Counted from the first letter of the stretch, positions 43,191 through 51,198 are shown. The stretch is DNA of 64,000 nucleotides from Streptomyces venezuelae ATCC 10712 (GCF_008639165.1 NZ_CP029197.1:6452001-6516000); one strand, 5' to 3'. Numbers and translations: made by a program. The notes: generated by a model not told the origin, from the letters alone.

Positions 43191-43952
43191 ATGGACATCG
43201 CCGGCTCCGCCGCTCTCGTCACCGGTGCCGCTTCCGGTCTCGGCGCCGCCACCGCCGCCGCGCTCGCCGCCCGGGGCGCCACCGTCTACGGACTCGACCT
43301 GGACAAGGCCGTGGCCGCCGCGGGAGCGCTGCCCGAGGGCGTCCGGCTGCTCGCCGCAGACGTCACCGACGAGCAGCAGGTCCGCGAGGCCCTCGCCGCG
43401 ATCGACGCCGACGGCGCGGAACTGCGGCTCGCCGTGAACTGCGCGGGCATCGCCCCCTCCGCCCGCATCCTGGGCCGCAAGGGCCCGCACGACCTCGACC
43501 TGTTCCGGGCCGTGCTCGACGTCAACCTGCTGGGGACGTTCAACGTGATGCGGCTGGCCGCCGAGGCCATCGCCCGGCACGAGCCCGACGAGCACGGACA
43601 GCGCGGCCTCGTCGTCAACACCGCCTCGATCGCCGCCTTCGAGGGCCAGGTCGGCCAGATCGCCTACGCCGCCTCCAAGGCGGGCGTCGCGGGGATGACC
43701 GTCACCGCCGCCCGTGACCTGGCGCAGTTCGGCATCAGGGTCGTCACCATCGCCCCCGGCATCGTCGACACCCCGATGATGGCCGGCTTCGGGGAGGACG
43801 TCCGGGCCGGTCTCGCCGCGAGCGTCACCTTCCCGCAGCGCCTCGCGCGCCCGGAGGAGTACGCCCGCCTGGTGACGATGGTCGCCGAGCACGACTACCT
43901 CAACGGCGAGACGATCCGGATGGACGGCGCGCTCCGGATGACGGCTCGCTGA
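43191..43952 (+). CDS. SDR family 3-hydroxyacyl-CoA dehydrogenase-like
   Basis: The 253-residue protein is a classical short-chain dehydrogenase with NAD-binding VTGAASGLGAATAAAL, the NCAGIAPS segment, catalytic Ser in NTASIAAFEGQVGQ and the YAASKAG Tyr/Lys motif. It closely follows the layout of type 2 3-hydroxyacyl-CoA dehydrogenase (HSD17B10-like), with DLDLFRAVLDVNLLGTFNVM and FPQRLARPEEYARLV. It would act in fatty or branched acyl-CoA oxidation next to the acyl-CoA dehydrogenases of this region. ATG 43191 follows GAGGAG by 4-5 nt. A remnant of a divergent LysR gene lies upstream, so it may have lost its own regulator. Confidence 0.88.
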   Translation: MDIAGSAALVTGAASGLGAATAAALAARGATVYGLDLDKAVAAAGALPEGVRLLAADVTDEQQVREALAAIDADGAELRLAVNCAGIAPSARILGRKGPHDLDLFRAVLDVNLLGTFNVMRLAAEAIARHEPDEHGQRGLVVNTASIAAFEGQVGQIAYAASKAGVAGMTVTAARDLAQFGIRVVTIAPGIVDTPMMAGFGEDVRAGLAASVTFPQRLARPEEYARLVTMVAEHDYLNGETIRMDGALRMTAR

Positions 43953-43978
43953 GCCTCCGTACCCCCGTGAGAGCACTC

Positions 43979-44000
43979 GGTGCCGGATTCGTCCGGCACC
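43979..44000 (+). terminator. Hairpin after SDR gene
   Basis: GGTGCCGGA (43979-43987) and TCCGGCACC (43992-44000) are exact reverse complements around a TTCG loop, a stable tetraloop. It lies 26 bp after the SDR stop and overlaps the operator candidate of the next gene. Confidence 0.6.
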
Positions 44001-44008
44001 TAGTGCCG
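43994..44008. promoter_or_regulatory. GGCAC-N3-GTGCC operator candidate upstream of TetR gene
   Basis: CGGCACCTAGTGCCG is a 15-bp dyad 32 bp before the TetR start. Its GGCAC-N3-GTGCC core is shared with sites at 44823-44839, 45310-45324 and, as half sites, 48352-48389. Confidence 0.45.
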
Positions 44009-44040
44009 CACGAAGGCCAGGCGGGTGTTAGGTTCGGCCC

Positions 44041-44757
44041 ATGGGAACAGCCGGATCAGCGTCGACGAACTCCACGAAGCCCGCGATGCGGGACTCCCTC
44101 ATCGCCGCGGCCTTCCAGCTCTTTCTGGAGCGCGGCTACGAGCAGACCACGGTCGACGACATCGTCACCCTCGCGGGCGTCGGCCGGAGATCGTTCTTCC
44201 GCTACTTCCCGTCGAAGGAGGACGTGGTCTTCCCCGACCACGAGCAGTGCCTCGCCGACATGACCCGCTTCCTCGCCGCGAGCGCCGACTCCGACGACCC
44301 GATGGTCCGGGTCTGCGGCGCCGCCCGGCTCGTGATGCGGATGTACGCCGAGAACCCGACCTTCTCCGTGCAGCGCTACCGCCTCACCCGGGAGGTGACC
44401 GGGCTGCGCACGTACGAGCTCTCGGTGGTCTGGCGGTACGAGAAGACCCTCGGCGACTATCTGCGTACCCGCTGGGCCGACCGCAGGGACGGCACCCTGC
44501 GCGCCAACGTGGCCGCCGCGGCCGTCGTCGCCGCCCACAACCACGCCCTGCGCCACTGGCTGCGCTCGGGCGGCGAGGGCGATCCGCTGGCGGAGGTCGA
44601 CGGGGCGCTGGAGTTCGTCCGTGCCACCTGGGGCGGCGGCCAGGCCGCGGAGGCGCCGGCCGAGGAGGCCGAGGACGTCGTCGTGGTGATCACCAAGCGG
44701 TCCACCCCCATGTGGCGCGTGGTGCGCGAGGTGGAGTCGAGCCTCGGCGAGGGCTGA
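44041..44757 (+). CDS. TetR family regulator, candidate controller of the ETF module
   Basis: The 238-residue regulator has a TetR HTH at residues about 17-62 (DSLIAAAFQLFLERGYEQTT, DIVTLAGVGRRSFFRYFPSK), then a helical ligand domain and a charged C-terminal tail. ATG 44041 opens the protein. Repeated GGCAC-N3-GTGCC palindromes lie in its own promoter, upstream of the Zn-ribbon/OB-fold gene, inside the terminator at 45294-45340 and upstream of the acyl-CoA dehydrogenase-etfBA operon. This makes it the best candidate for a local repressor of all these genes (inference). The ligand may be an acyl-CoA. Confidence 0.88.
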   Translation: MGTAGSASTNSTKPAMRDSLIAAAFQLFLERGYEQTTVDDIVTLAGVGRRSFFRYFPSKEDVVFPDHEQCLADMTRFLAASADSDDPMVRVCGAARLVMRMYAENPTFSVQRYRLTREVTGLRTYELSVVWRYEKTLGDYLRTRWADRRDGTLRANVAAAAVVAAHNHALRHWLRSGGEGDPLAEVDGALEFVRATWGGGQAAEAPAEEAEDVVVVITKRSTPMWRVVREVESSLGEG

Positions 44758-44822
44758 GTGAACGCCGGCAGCGCCTCGGGGTTCTCAGTATCTCTAATTG
44801 AGGGAACTCAGGTCTTTATTTG

Positions 44823-44839
44823 ATGGCACTCAGTGCCAT
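44823..44839. promoter_or_regulatory. Perfect 17-bp palindrome (operator candidate)
   Basis: ATGGCACTCAGTGCCAT is a perfect palindrome 50 bp before the Zn-ribbon/OB-fold gene start. The same 11-bp half elements occur upstream of the acyl-CoA dehydrogenase-etfBA operon. Confidence 0.7.
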
Positions 44840-44888
44840 ATCTTTGCTCCATGCACGGTCGAGCCGCCGAGTGCAAGGAGAAGGCATC

Positions 44889-45275
44889 GTGTTCCACACG
44901 GGACTGAGGAGCGGGACCGCCGTCCAGGCCGCCGACGAGTCGGCGCCCGACTCCGAGCTGTACTTCCAGCGCTGCCGCTGGTGCCACACCACGACGTTCC
45001 AGCGCCTGCTCTGTCCGACCTGCGGGTCGACGGACCTGGCGCCCGAACTCAGCGGGGGAGAGGGCGTGATCTCCGTGCGCCGCGGGGTCGCCGCCGCCGA
45101 CAACGACCTCTGGCCGGTCCACATGACGGAGGGGTTCGTGGTCCGCTGCCGGGTCGACGGGCCGCCGCACGCCGTGCGCCCCGGCGTCCGGGTCAAGGTC
45201 TCCGGCGCCGCTGCCTCCGGGCGCAGGCCGGTCGTCCGGCTCTGCGAGGAGGTCCCCCTCGACGGCTGGTACTGA
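44889..45275 (+). CDS. Zn-ribbon / OB-fold (DUF35-like) protein
   Basis: The 128-residue protein has an N-terminal rubredoxin-like zinc ribbon, CRWCHTTTFQRLLCPTCG (two C-x2-C knuckles, residues about 29-46). A C-terminal OB-fold-like part follows (GEGVISVRRGVAAADNDLWP, RPGVRVKVSGAAA). DUF35-type proteins of this kind assist thiolases or act as acyl-CoA binding partners. GTG 44889 is chosen because AAGGAG lies 8 nt before it. It is single, with the palindrome 44823-44839 upstream and a very strong terminator downstream, and faces the etfBA operon. Confidence 0.8.
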   Translation: MFHTGLRSGTAVQAADESAPDSELYFQRCRWCHTTTFQRLLCPTCGSTDLAPELSGGEGVISVRRGVAAADNDLWPVHMTEGFVVRCRVDGPPHAVRPGVRVKVSGAAASGRRPVVRLCEEVPLDGWY

Positions 45276-45293
45276 GGGCATGCGGACGGACAG

Positions 45294-45340
45294 AACGAGA
45301 AGGGGCGGGTGGCACTCTGTGCCACCCGCCCCTTCTCGTT
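45294..45340. terminator. Very strong bidirectional terminator (22-bp perfect stem)
   Basis: The left arm 45294-45315 (AACGAGAAGGGGCGGG then TGGCAC) and right arm 45319-45340 are exact reverse complements with a TCT loop. It lies between the convergent Zn-ribbon gene and etfA. The apex, TGGCACTCTGTGCCA, differs by one base from the operator core at 44824-44838. Confidence 0.9.
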
Positions 45341-45365
45341 GCCGTCAGGTCAGCGCGCCGTCGGG

Positions 45366-46322
45366 TCAGCGCGCGCCGATCTCGTCCGTCAGCTGCGGCA
45401 GCACCTCGAAGAGGTCGCCGACCACGCCGTAGTCCACCAGGTCGAAGATCGGGGCCTCGGGGTCCTTGTTGACCGCGACGATCGTCTTCGAGGTCTGCAT
45501 GCCGGCCCGGTGCTGGATGGCGCCGGAGATTCCCGCCGCGACGTACAGCTGCGGCGAGACCTGCTTGCCGGTCTGGCCGACCTGGTTGGAGTGCGGGTAC
45601 CAGCCCGCGTCCACGGCGGCGCGGGAGGCGCCGACGGCCGCGCCGAGCGAGTCGGCCAGCTTCTCGACGACCGCGAAGCCCTCGGCCGCTCCGACACCGC
45701 GGCCGCCGGAGACCACGATCGCGGACTCGGTCAGCTCGGGGCGGCCGGTGGAGACCCGCGCGGTGCGCGAGACGACCTTCGCGGCGTTGCCGGTGAAGGC
45801 GACCGTGACGTTCTCGACCGTACCGGCGGCCGGGGCGGCCTCCGGGGCGGCGGAGTTCGGCTTGACGGTGATGACCGGCACGCCGTGCGTGACCGTCGAC
45901 TTCACCTGGTACGAGGCGGCGAAGACGGACTGGGTGGCGACCGGGGCGTTCTCGCCGGCCTCCAGCTCCACCGCGTCGGTGATCAGGCCGGAGCCGAGGC
46001 GGAGCGCGACACGGGCCGCGATCTCCTTGCCCTCACCGGAGGAGGTCACCAGGACGGCGGCGGCCCCCTTCTCCTTCGCGAGCTGGGTGAGCGCGTCGAC
46101 CTTCGGCACGACGAGCTGCTCGGTGAACTCGGCGCCGTCCGCGACGTACACGGTGGCGGCGCCGTACTCGCCGGCGGTGGCGGCGATGGAGGCCGCGGCC
46201 TCGCCGGCACCGAGCACGACCGCGGTGGGCTCGCCGATCCGGCGGGCCAGGGTCAGCAGTTCGAGGGCCGGCTTGCGGACCGCACCGTCGGCGTGGTCCA
46301 CGAGAACCAGGATCTCAGCCAT
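45366..46322 (-). CDS. etfA: Electron transfer flavoprotein alpha subunit
   Basis: The 318-residue subunit has the N-terminal ETF fold (EILVLVDHADGAVRKPALEL) and the C-terminal FAD-binding domain with SGGRGVGAAEGFAVVEKLAD, GWYPHSNQVGQTGKQVSPQL and YVAAGISGAIQHRAGMQTSK. With EtfB it forms a soluble heterodimer that takes electrons from acyl-CoA dehydrogenases and passes them to ETF-quinone oxidoreductase. ATG 46322 follows AGGAG. The frame stays open to 46481, but that part overlaps etfB. Last gene of the operon acyl-CoA dehydrogenase-etfB-etfA. Confidence 0.96.
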   Translation of the reverse strand: MAEILVLVDHADGAVRKPALELLTLARRIGEPTAVVLGAGEAAASIAATAGEYGAATVYVADGAEFTEQLVVPKVDALTQLAKEKGAAAVLVTSSGEGKEIAARVALRLGSGLITDAVELEAGENAPVATQSVFAASYQVKSTVTHGVPVITVKPNSAAPEAAPAAGTVENVTVAFTGNAAKVVSRTARVSTGRPELTESAIVVSGGRGVGAAEGFAVVEKLADSLGAAVGASRAAVDAGWYPHSNQVGQTGKQVSPQLYVAAGISGAIQHRAGMQTSKTIVAVNKDPEAPIFDLVDYGVVGDLFEVLPQLTDEIGAR

Positions 46323-46360
46323 GATTCGTTGCTCCTGTGGGGTGTCAGGCTGACGGCGGG

Positions 46361-47146
46361 TCAGATGAACTTCTGGGTGGCGAGGAAGGCGGCGAGCTGC
46401 TTGCCGCCGTCGCCCTCGTCCGTGACGATCGTGCCCTGCGTACGGGCCGGGCGCGCGGCCACCGAGTCGACCAGGGTCCACGCGCCGGCGTGGCCCACCT
46501 CGTCGGCGTCGATGTCCAGGTCGTCCAGGTCCAGCTCCTCGACCGGCTTCTTCTTGGCGGCCATGATCCCCTTGAAGGAGGGGTAACGGGCCTCGCCGGA
46601 CTGGTCGGTGACCGACACGACGGCCGGCAGCGGGGCCTCGAGGAGCTCCGTGGCGGCGTCGCCGTCACGGCGGCCCTTCACGAGGCCGTCCTCGACGGAG
46701 AGCTCCGAGAGCAGGGTGACCTGCGGCAGGCCCAGCCGCTCGGCGAGCAGCGCGGGCAGCACGCCCATCGAGCCGTCGGTGGACGCCATGCCGCAGACGA
46801 CCAGGTCGAAGCCGGTCTTCTCCAGGGCCTTCGCCAGGATCGCGGAGGTGCCGAACACGTCGGAGCCGTGGATGTCCTCGTCGTTGACGTGGACGGCCTT
46901 GTCGGCGCCCATGGACAGCGCCTTGCGCAGCGCGTCCTTGGCGTCGTCCGGGCCCACGGTGACGACGGTGACCTCGGCGTCGTCGGACTCCTCGGAGATC
47001 CGCAGCGCCTGCTCGACGGCGTACTCGTCGAGCTCCGACAGCAGGCCGTCGACCTCGTCACGGTCGACGGTCAGGTCGTCGGCGAAACCGCGGTCGCCGG
47101 TCGCGTCGGGGACGTACTTCACACAGACAGCGATCTTGAGGGTCAC
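46361..47146 (-). CDS. etfB: Electron transfer flavoprotein beta subunit
   Basis: The 261-residue subunit shows the EtfB signature: KIAVCVKYVPDATGDRGF, NELDEYAVEQALR-like LSELDEYAVEQALRISE, VTVGPDDAKDALRKALSMGA, and the AMP-binding-like CGMASTDGSMGVLPALLAER. The recognition loop and the C-terminal KPVEELDLDDLDID follow. GTG 47146 is preceded by AAGGAGA. It lies 28 bp after the acyl-CoA dehydrogenase and 38 bp before etfA. Confidence 0.96.
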   Translation of the reverse strand: MTLKIAVCVKYVPDATGDRGFADDLTVDRDEVDGLLSELDEYAVEQALRISEESDDAEVTVVTVGPDDAKDALRKALSMGADKAVHVNDEDIHGSDVFGTSAILAKALEKTGFDLVVCGMASTDGSMGVLPALLAERLGLPQVTLLSELSVEDGLVKGRRDGDAATELLEAPLPAVVSVTDQSGEARYPSFKGIMAAKKKPVEELDLDDLDIDADEVGHAGAWTLVDSVAARPARTQGTIVTDEGDGGKQLAAFLATQKFI

Positions 47147-47174
47147 GGCCTGTCTCCTTCCAACAGTCTGGTGA

Positions 47175-48326
47175 TTACGGGAGGTTGCGGGCCATGACGA
47201 TGCGCTGGACCTGGTTGGTGCCTTCGTAGATCTGGGTGATCTTGGCGTCGCGCATCATGCGCTCGACGGGGTAGTCGCGGGTGTAGCCGTAGCCGCCGAG
47301 GAGCTGGACGGCGTCGGTGGTGACCTCCATGGCGACGTCGGAGGCGAAGCACTTGGCGGCGGCGCCGAAGAAGGTCAGATCGCCGTCGACGCGCTCACTC
47401 TTGGCGGCGGCCGCGTAGGTGAGCTGGCGGGCGGCTTCGAGCTTCATGGCCATGTCGGCGAGCATGAACTGGACGCCCTGGAAGTCGGCGATGGGCTTGC
47501 CGAACTGCTTGCGCTCCTTGACGTAGCCCTTGGCGTAGTCGAGGGCGCCCTGGGCGATGCCGATGGCCTGGGCGGCGATGGTGATGCGGGTGTGGTCGAG
47601 GGTCTTCATGGCGGTGGCGAAGCCGGTGCCCTCGGCGCCGATCATGCGGTCGGCGGGGATGCGGACGTTGTCGAGGTAGACCTCGCGGGTGGGGGAGCCC
47701 TTGATGCCGAGCTTCTTCTCCGGGGCGCCGAAGGAGACGCCCTCGTCGGACTTCTCCACGACGAAGGCGCTGATGCCCTTGGACCGCTTGTCGGGGTCGG
47801 TGACGGCCATCACGGTGTAGTACTCGGAGACGCCGGCGTTGGTGATCCACCGCTTGACGCCGTTGAGGATCCAGAAGTCGCCGTCGCGCACCGCACGGGT
47901 CTTCATGCCGGCCGCGTCGGAGCCCGCGTCGGGCTCGGACAGGGCGTAGGAGAACATCGCGTCGCCCTTGGCGAGCGGGCCGAGGTACTTGTGCTTGAGC
48001 TCCTCGGAGCCGGAGAGGATCACCGGCAGCGAGCCCAGCTTGTTGACCGCCGGGATCAGCGAGGAACTGCCGCAGGCACGGGCGACCTCCTCGATCACGA
48101 TCACCGTGGCGAGGGCGTCCGCGCCCGCGCCGCCGTAGGTCTCCGGGACGTGCACGGCGTGCAGGTCGTTGGCGACCAGCGCGTCCAGCGCCTCCTGCGG
48201 GAAACGCCCCTCCTCGTCCACCGCCGCGGCGAACGGCACGATCTTCGCCTCCGCCAGAGCACGCACCGACTCCCGGAGCATGTCGTGCTCCTCGGAGGGC
48301 CGATACAGGTCGAAGTCCTTGCCCAT
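47175..48326 (-). CDS. Acyl-CoA dehydrogenase, first gene of ETF operon
   Basis: The 383-residue enzyme has the full acyl-CoA dehydrogenase set: FSYALSEPDAGSDAAGMKTR, WITNAGVSEYYTVMAV, KERKQFGKPIADFQGVQFML, LLGGYGYTRDYPVERMMRDA and the catalytic Glu in QIYEGTNQVQR (short-chain type). It is more similar in style to butyryl/short-chain enzymes than the dehydrogenase at 40188, with which it shares the C-terminal motif. ATG 48326 is chosen because GGGGAG lies about 9 nt before it. The frame extends to 48380, but that part overlaps the operator region. It is co-transcribed with etfB and etfA, its likely electron acceptor. Confidence 0.94.
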   Translation of the reverse strand: MGKDFDLYRPSEEHDMLRESVRALAEAKIVPFAAAVDEEGRFPQEALDALVANDLHAVHVPETYGGAGADALATVIVIEEVARACGSSSLIPAVNKLGSLPVILSGSEELKHKYLGPLAKGDAMFSYALSEPDAGSDAAGMKTRAVRDGDFWILNGVKRWITNAGVSEYYTVMAVTDPDKRSKGISAFVVEKSDEGVSFGAPEKKLGIKGSPTREVYLDNVRIPADRMIGAEGTGFATAMKTLDHTRITIAAQAIGIAQGALDYAKGYVKERKQFGKPIADFQGVQFMLADMAMKLEAARQLTYAAAAKSERVDGDLTFFGAAAKCFASDVAMEVTTDAVQLLGGYGYTRDYPVERMMRDAKITQIYEGTNQVQRIVMARNLP

Positions 48327-48351
48327 GATGTGGAGCTCCCCTAGACGCTTG

Positions 48352-48389
48352 TGGCACTGAGTACCCTCAGCAAAACACACTCAGTGCCA
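48352..48389. promoter_or_regulatory. Double operator upstream of acyl-CoA dehydrogenase-etfBA
   Basis: TGGCACTGAGT (48352-48362) and its exact reverse complement ACTCAGTGCCA (48379-48389) are separated by 16 nt. Each is one intact half plus degenerate half of the 15-bp palindrome seen at 44824-44838. Confidence 0.65.
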
Positions 48390-48397
48390 TGATGCCA

Positions 48398-48431
48398 GAG
48401 CGCCCCGACGCTGTTCTGCATCGGGGCGCTC
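48398..48431. terminator. Hairpin downstream of jadR3-like gene
   Basis: GAGCGCCCCGA (48398-48408) and TCGGGGCGCTC (48421-48431) are exact reverse complements around a 12-nt loop. It lies 25 bp after the jadR3-like stop on the minus strand and before the etf operon promoter. Confidence 0.6.
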
Positions 48432-48455
48432 AAAGTACCGGTCGGTCGGTTTTTG

Positions 48456-49136
48456 TTAACTCGGGGTGTCGGCGAGGTTTCCTTCTTCCCTCCGGCGGCG
48501 GCTCGCGTCGTAGTCGAGCGCCAGCTGTCGCGCACGGGCCTCCGTCATGTCGAGTCCCGGCAGAACCGCCGGCGTGCAGATGGTCGGCAGTACGTGCTGC
48601 AGCAGGACCGAGACCCGGTGCGTCAGATCATTGCGATCGCACAGGATCTGCGACATGGTCTGGATTCCCGCGTACGCCCCCGAGAAGAGCTCCGCCGTAT
48701 CCGTCACGTCCACGTGCAGGAGCAGCTCGCCCCGCGCCTTGGCCACCGTCAGGATCTCGGAGACCTGGTCGATCCACGCCCGGAACGGCGCACCCCGGTC
48801 GACCCCGGTGGCGCCGCTGTCCAGGGCCAGGGCGACGCTCGCGCGCACGAGGGCGTCGCGCTTGAGCCGGTGGGCGAGCAGGAAGCCCTGGTCCACCAGC
48901 TCCTGGAGCTTGACGGCCTGCGGCGGCAGCGGCTCGTCGAGCATCTGGGCGTCCAGCACGCCGAGGGCCAGATCTTCCTTGGAAGCAAAGTGGAAATACA
49001 GAGCTCCCTTGGTCACCCCGGCGCGCACCAGGATCTCGCCGATGGTCGTCCGCTCGTAGCCGCGCTCCGCGAAGACCGTCGCGGCGGACTCGAGGATCAA
49101 CCGGCGGGTTCGGATTGCACGCGCTTGCTGTGCCAA
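48456..49136 (-). CDS. jadR3: Gamma-butyrolactone/butenolide receptor (JadR3/ScbR-like TetR)
   Basis: The 226-residue protein matches the ScbR/ArpA receptor family over its length. The HTH segment RAIRTRRLILESAATVFAER, TIGEILVRAGVTKGALYFHF is followed by KEDLALGVLDAQ, and a ligand domain ends in DLTHRVSVLLQHVLPTICTP. In this family the protein binds autoregulatory elements and leaves DNA when its small signal binds. It is divergent from the AfsA-type synthase gene with an inverted-repeat site between them, the standard receptor-synthase pair. The symbol is given by analogy to the jadomycin cluster of S. venezuelae. Confidence 0.88.
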   Translation of the reverse strand: MAQQARAIRTRRLILESAATVFAERGYERTTIGEILVRAGVTKGALYFHFASKEDLALGVLDAQMLDEPLPPQAVKLQELVDQGFLLAHRLKRDALVRASVALALDSGATGVDRGAPFRAWIDQVSEILTVAKARGELLLHVDVTDTAELFSGAYAGIQTMSQILCDRNDLTHRVSVLLQHVLPTICTPAVLPGLDMTEARARQLALDYDASRRRREEGNLADTPS

Positions 49137-49192
49137 GGCGCCTCCTGCTGTCTCGCTGTCTGTGCTCTACGTGTGACGTGAAGCATTGAAAA

Positions 49193-49231
49193 GAAAACCG
49201 CGCTGTACGTATTCTACGATCGGCGGTTTTC
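49193..49231. promoter_or_regulatory. ARE-like inverted repeat between receptor and AfsA-type synthase
   Basis: GAAAACCGC (49193-49201) and GCGGTTTTC (49223-49231) are exact reverse complements with a 21-nt spacer. The spacing is longer than in the two AREs near jadR1, so this may be two half sites or an extended site. Confidence 0.5.
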
Positions 49232-49263
49232 ACCGCCGGGGGGTGGGAACGCAAGGGGGATTC

Positions 49264-50214
49264 ATGGACCAGAGCCATCGGGGCGTGACGACGCACGTCC
49301 CAGGGGAATTCGTTCACCGCGCCGATCCCGCGGACATCATTCCCACGGACTGGACGCAGCTCCGGCAGAATCGGTTCTCCGTATCCGCCCGGTGGCCTGC
49401 CTCACATCCCTTCTTCTCTCCCGTCGCCGGGGCCCGGCACGACCCCATGCTGGTGGCCGAGACGATACGCCAGACCAGCATGCTGGTCGCTCACGCCGAG
49501 CTGGGGGTACCCCTGGACGAACAGTTCGTCATGTGGGACCTCTCCTACAGCGCCGACTCCGAGGCGCTCACGGTGGACGGCCTCTCCTCCGACGTCACCG
49601 TCGACGTCGTCTGCTCCGACATCACCCGCCGCGGCAGCCGCCTCCGCAACCTCCGCACCACCGTGGTGCTCACCCGCGACGACCGGCTCCTCGCCACCGG
49701 CAGCGGCACGGCCCGCTGCACCTCCGCCCTGGCGTACCGCCGGATGCGCGGCGAGCGGATGGAGGCGCTGGGCAGACCCGTGCCCCTCATACCCGGCGTG
49801 CACCCGCGCCTCGTCGGCCGCGCGCGGACCGAGGACGTCGTCCTCGCCCCCGGAAACCGGCCCGACCAGTGGCAGCTGCGCGTCAACACCGCGCACACCA
49901 CCCTCTTCCGCCGCCCGAACGACCACGTGCCCGGGATGGTGCTCCTGGAGGCGGCCCGGCAGGCGGCGACCGCCACGACCGGCAGCGCGGCCTATCTGCC
50001 CACCGACCTGAGCGTCTCCTTCCTGCGCTACGTCGAGCTCGACAGCCCCTGCTGGATCGAGGCCGAGTCCGTGCCCACCCCGGACCCCTCGACGACCACC
50101 ATCCGGGTCACCGGCCACCAGGACGGCAGCCCCGTCTTCCGCTGTACGCTCACCTCCCCGTCCCGGGAACTGTCGGTGGCCACCGCCGGACTCGACACCC
50201 GGCTGGCGGGCTGA
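49264..50214 (+). CDS. jadW1: AfsA/ScbA-type butyrolactone synthase (JadW1-like)
   Basis: The 316-residue enzyme has two hot-dog-fold AfsA repeats: VPGEFVHRADPADIIPTDWT...HPFFSP in the first half and HTTLFRRPNDHVPGMVLLEA...FLRYVELDSPCWIEAE in the second. AfsA condenses a beta-ketoacyl thioester with dihydroxyacetone phosphate, the first step of gamma-butyrolactone or butenolide synthesis. ATG 49264 follows AGGGGG. It is divergent from the receptor gene and is followed after 14 bp by an epimerase-type gene, as in jadW1-W2-W3. Confidence 0.9.
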   Translation: MDQSHRGVTTHVPGEFVHRADPADIIPTDWTQLRQNRFSVSARWPASHPFFSPVAGARHDPMLVAETIRQTSMLVAHAELGVPLDEQFVMWDLSYSADSEALTVDGLSSDVTVDVVCSDITRRGSRLRNLRTTVVLTRDDRLLATGSGTARCTSALAYRRMRGERMEALGRPVPLIPGVHPRLVGRARTEDVVLAPGNRPDQWQLRVNTAHTTLFRRPNDHVPGMVLLEAARQAATATTGSAAYLPTDLSVSFLRYVELDSPCWIEAESVPTPDPSTTTIRVTGHQDGSPVFRCTLTSPSRELSVATAGLDTRLAG

Positions 50215-50228
50215 ACCGGATCGGCACG

Positions 50229-51176
50229 ATGGGCCCTCGCATCCTGATCACCGGCGCCACCGGATTCATCGGCGGCCGCGTGGCCGCCGCGGCCGCCACC
50301 GCGCGGGAGCCCGCCCACGTACGGCTGCTCGCCCGCGGCCCGCTCACCGGCCCGGCCGCGGCCGCCGGACCGCGGACCGAGACCGCCGTCGGCGACCTCC
50401 GCGACCCCGCGTCCCTGCGCCGCGCCTGCGAGGGCGTCGACGTACTGATCCACTGCGCCTCCGCGATCGGCGGGGACGCGGAACTGGCCCGGGCGGTCAA
50501 CGACGAGGGCACCCGGAACCTCGTCGACGCCGCCGTCCGCGCCGGGGCGACCCGGATCGTCGCCCTGAGCACCGCCTCCGTACACGGCCGCGGCCCCTTC
50601 CGCGCCGCCGCCCCCGGCACCCTGCCGCTCGCCCCCGGCTCGGTGACCAGCAGCACCCGGGCGGCCGGCGAGCGGCACGTCATGGACGCCGGCGGGACCG
50701 TACTGCGACCGCACCTGGTGTACGGCACCGGGGACCGCCGGCTGTTGCCCGGCCTGGTCCGGCTCCTCGCCGCGCTGCCGGGACCGCTCGACGGCGGGTC
50801 CTCGCTGCACTCCCTGATCGACGTCGACAGCCTGGCGGGCGCGCTGCTCGGCGCGGCCCTCTCCCCGGCGACGGAGCCGGGACCGTACTACGTCGACCAT
50901 CCCGAACCGGTGCCGGTCGGCGACCTCCTCGCGGCCGCCGAGTCCCTGCTGACCCGCACGGGCCTCCCCCGGGGACGGGCCGTGGACCTCCCGACCGCCC
51001 GCAGGCTGCTCGCCGGCCTCCCCTTCGCGGGGCACCACCTGGACATGCTCGCCACCGACCACTGGTTCGCCGACGACCGCCCCTGGCGGGAGCTCGGCTG
51101 CGACCCGGGGCCGGGCTTCACCACGGGGTTCGCGGACCACGCGGCGTGGTACCACGGACTCCTCGACCATTCCTGA
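50229..51176 (+). CDS. jadW2: NAD(P)-dependent epimerase/dehydratase family protein (JadW2-like)
   Basis: The 315-residue protein is an extended SDR with the N-terminal NAD(P)-binding motif RILITGATGFIGGRVAAAAA, a VDVLIHCASAIGG strand and VLRPHLVYGTGDRRLLPGLV. The classical YxxxK is not clear (STRAAGERHV occupies the place), so it may be a variant or act in a modified way. It lies 14 bp after the AfsA-type gene and 22 bp before an SDR gene and is probably co-transcribed. By analogy it takes part in hormone maturation. The start is ATG 50229. Confidence 0.75.
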   Translation: MGPRILITGATGFIGGRVAAAAATAREPAHVRLLARGPLTGPAAAAGPRTETAVGDLRDPASLRRACEGVDVLIHCASAIGGDAELARAVNDEGTRNLVDAAVRAGATRIVALSTASVHGRGPFRAAAPGTLPLAPGSVTSSTRAAGERHVMDAGGTVLRPHLVYGTGDRRLLPGLVRLLAALPGPLDGGSSLHSLIDVDSLAGALLGAALSPATEPGPYYVDHPEPVPVGDLLAAAESLLTRTGLPRGRAVDLPTARRLLAGLPFAGHHLDMLATDHWFADDRPWRELGCDPGPGFTTGFADHAAWYHGLLDHS

Positions 51177-51198
51177 ACAGAAGGTAGGCACCACCGAC

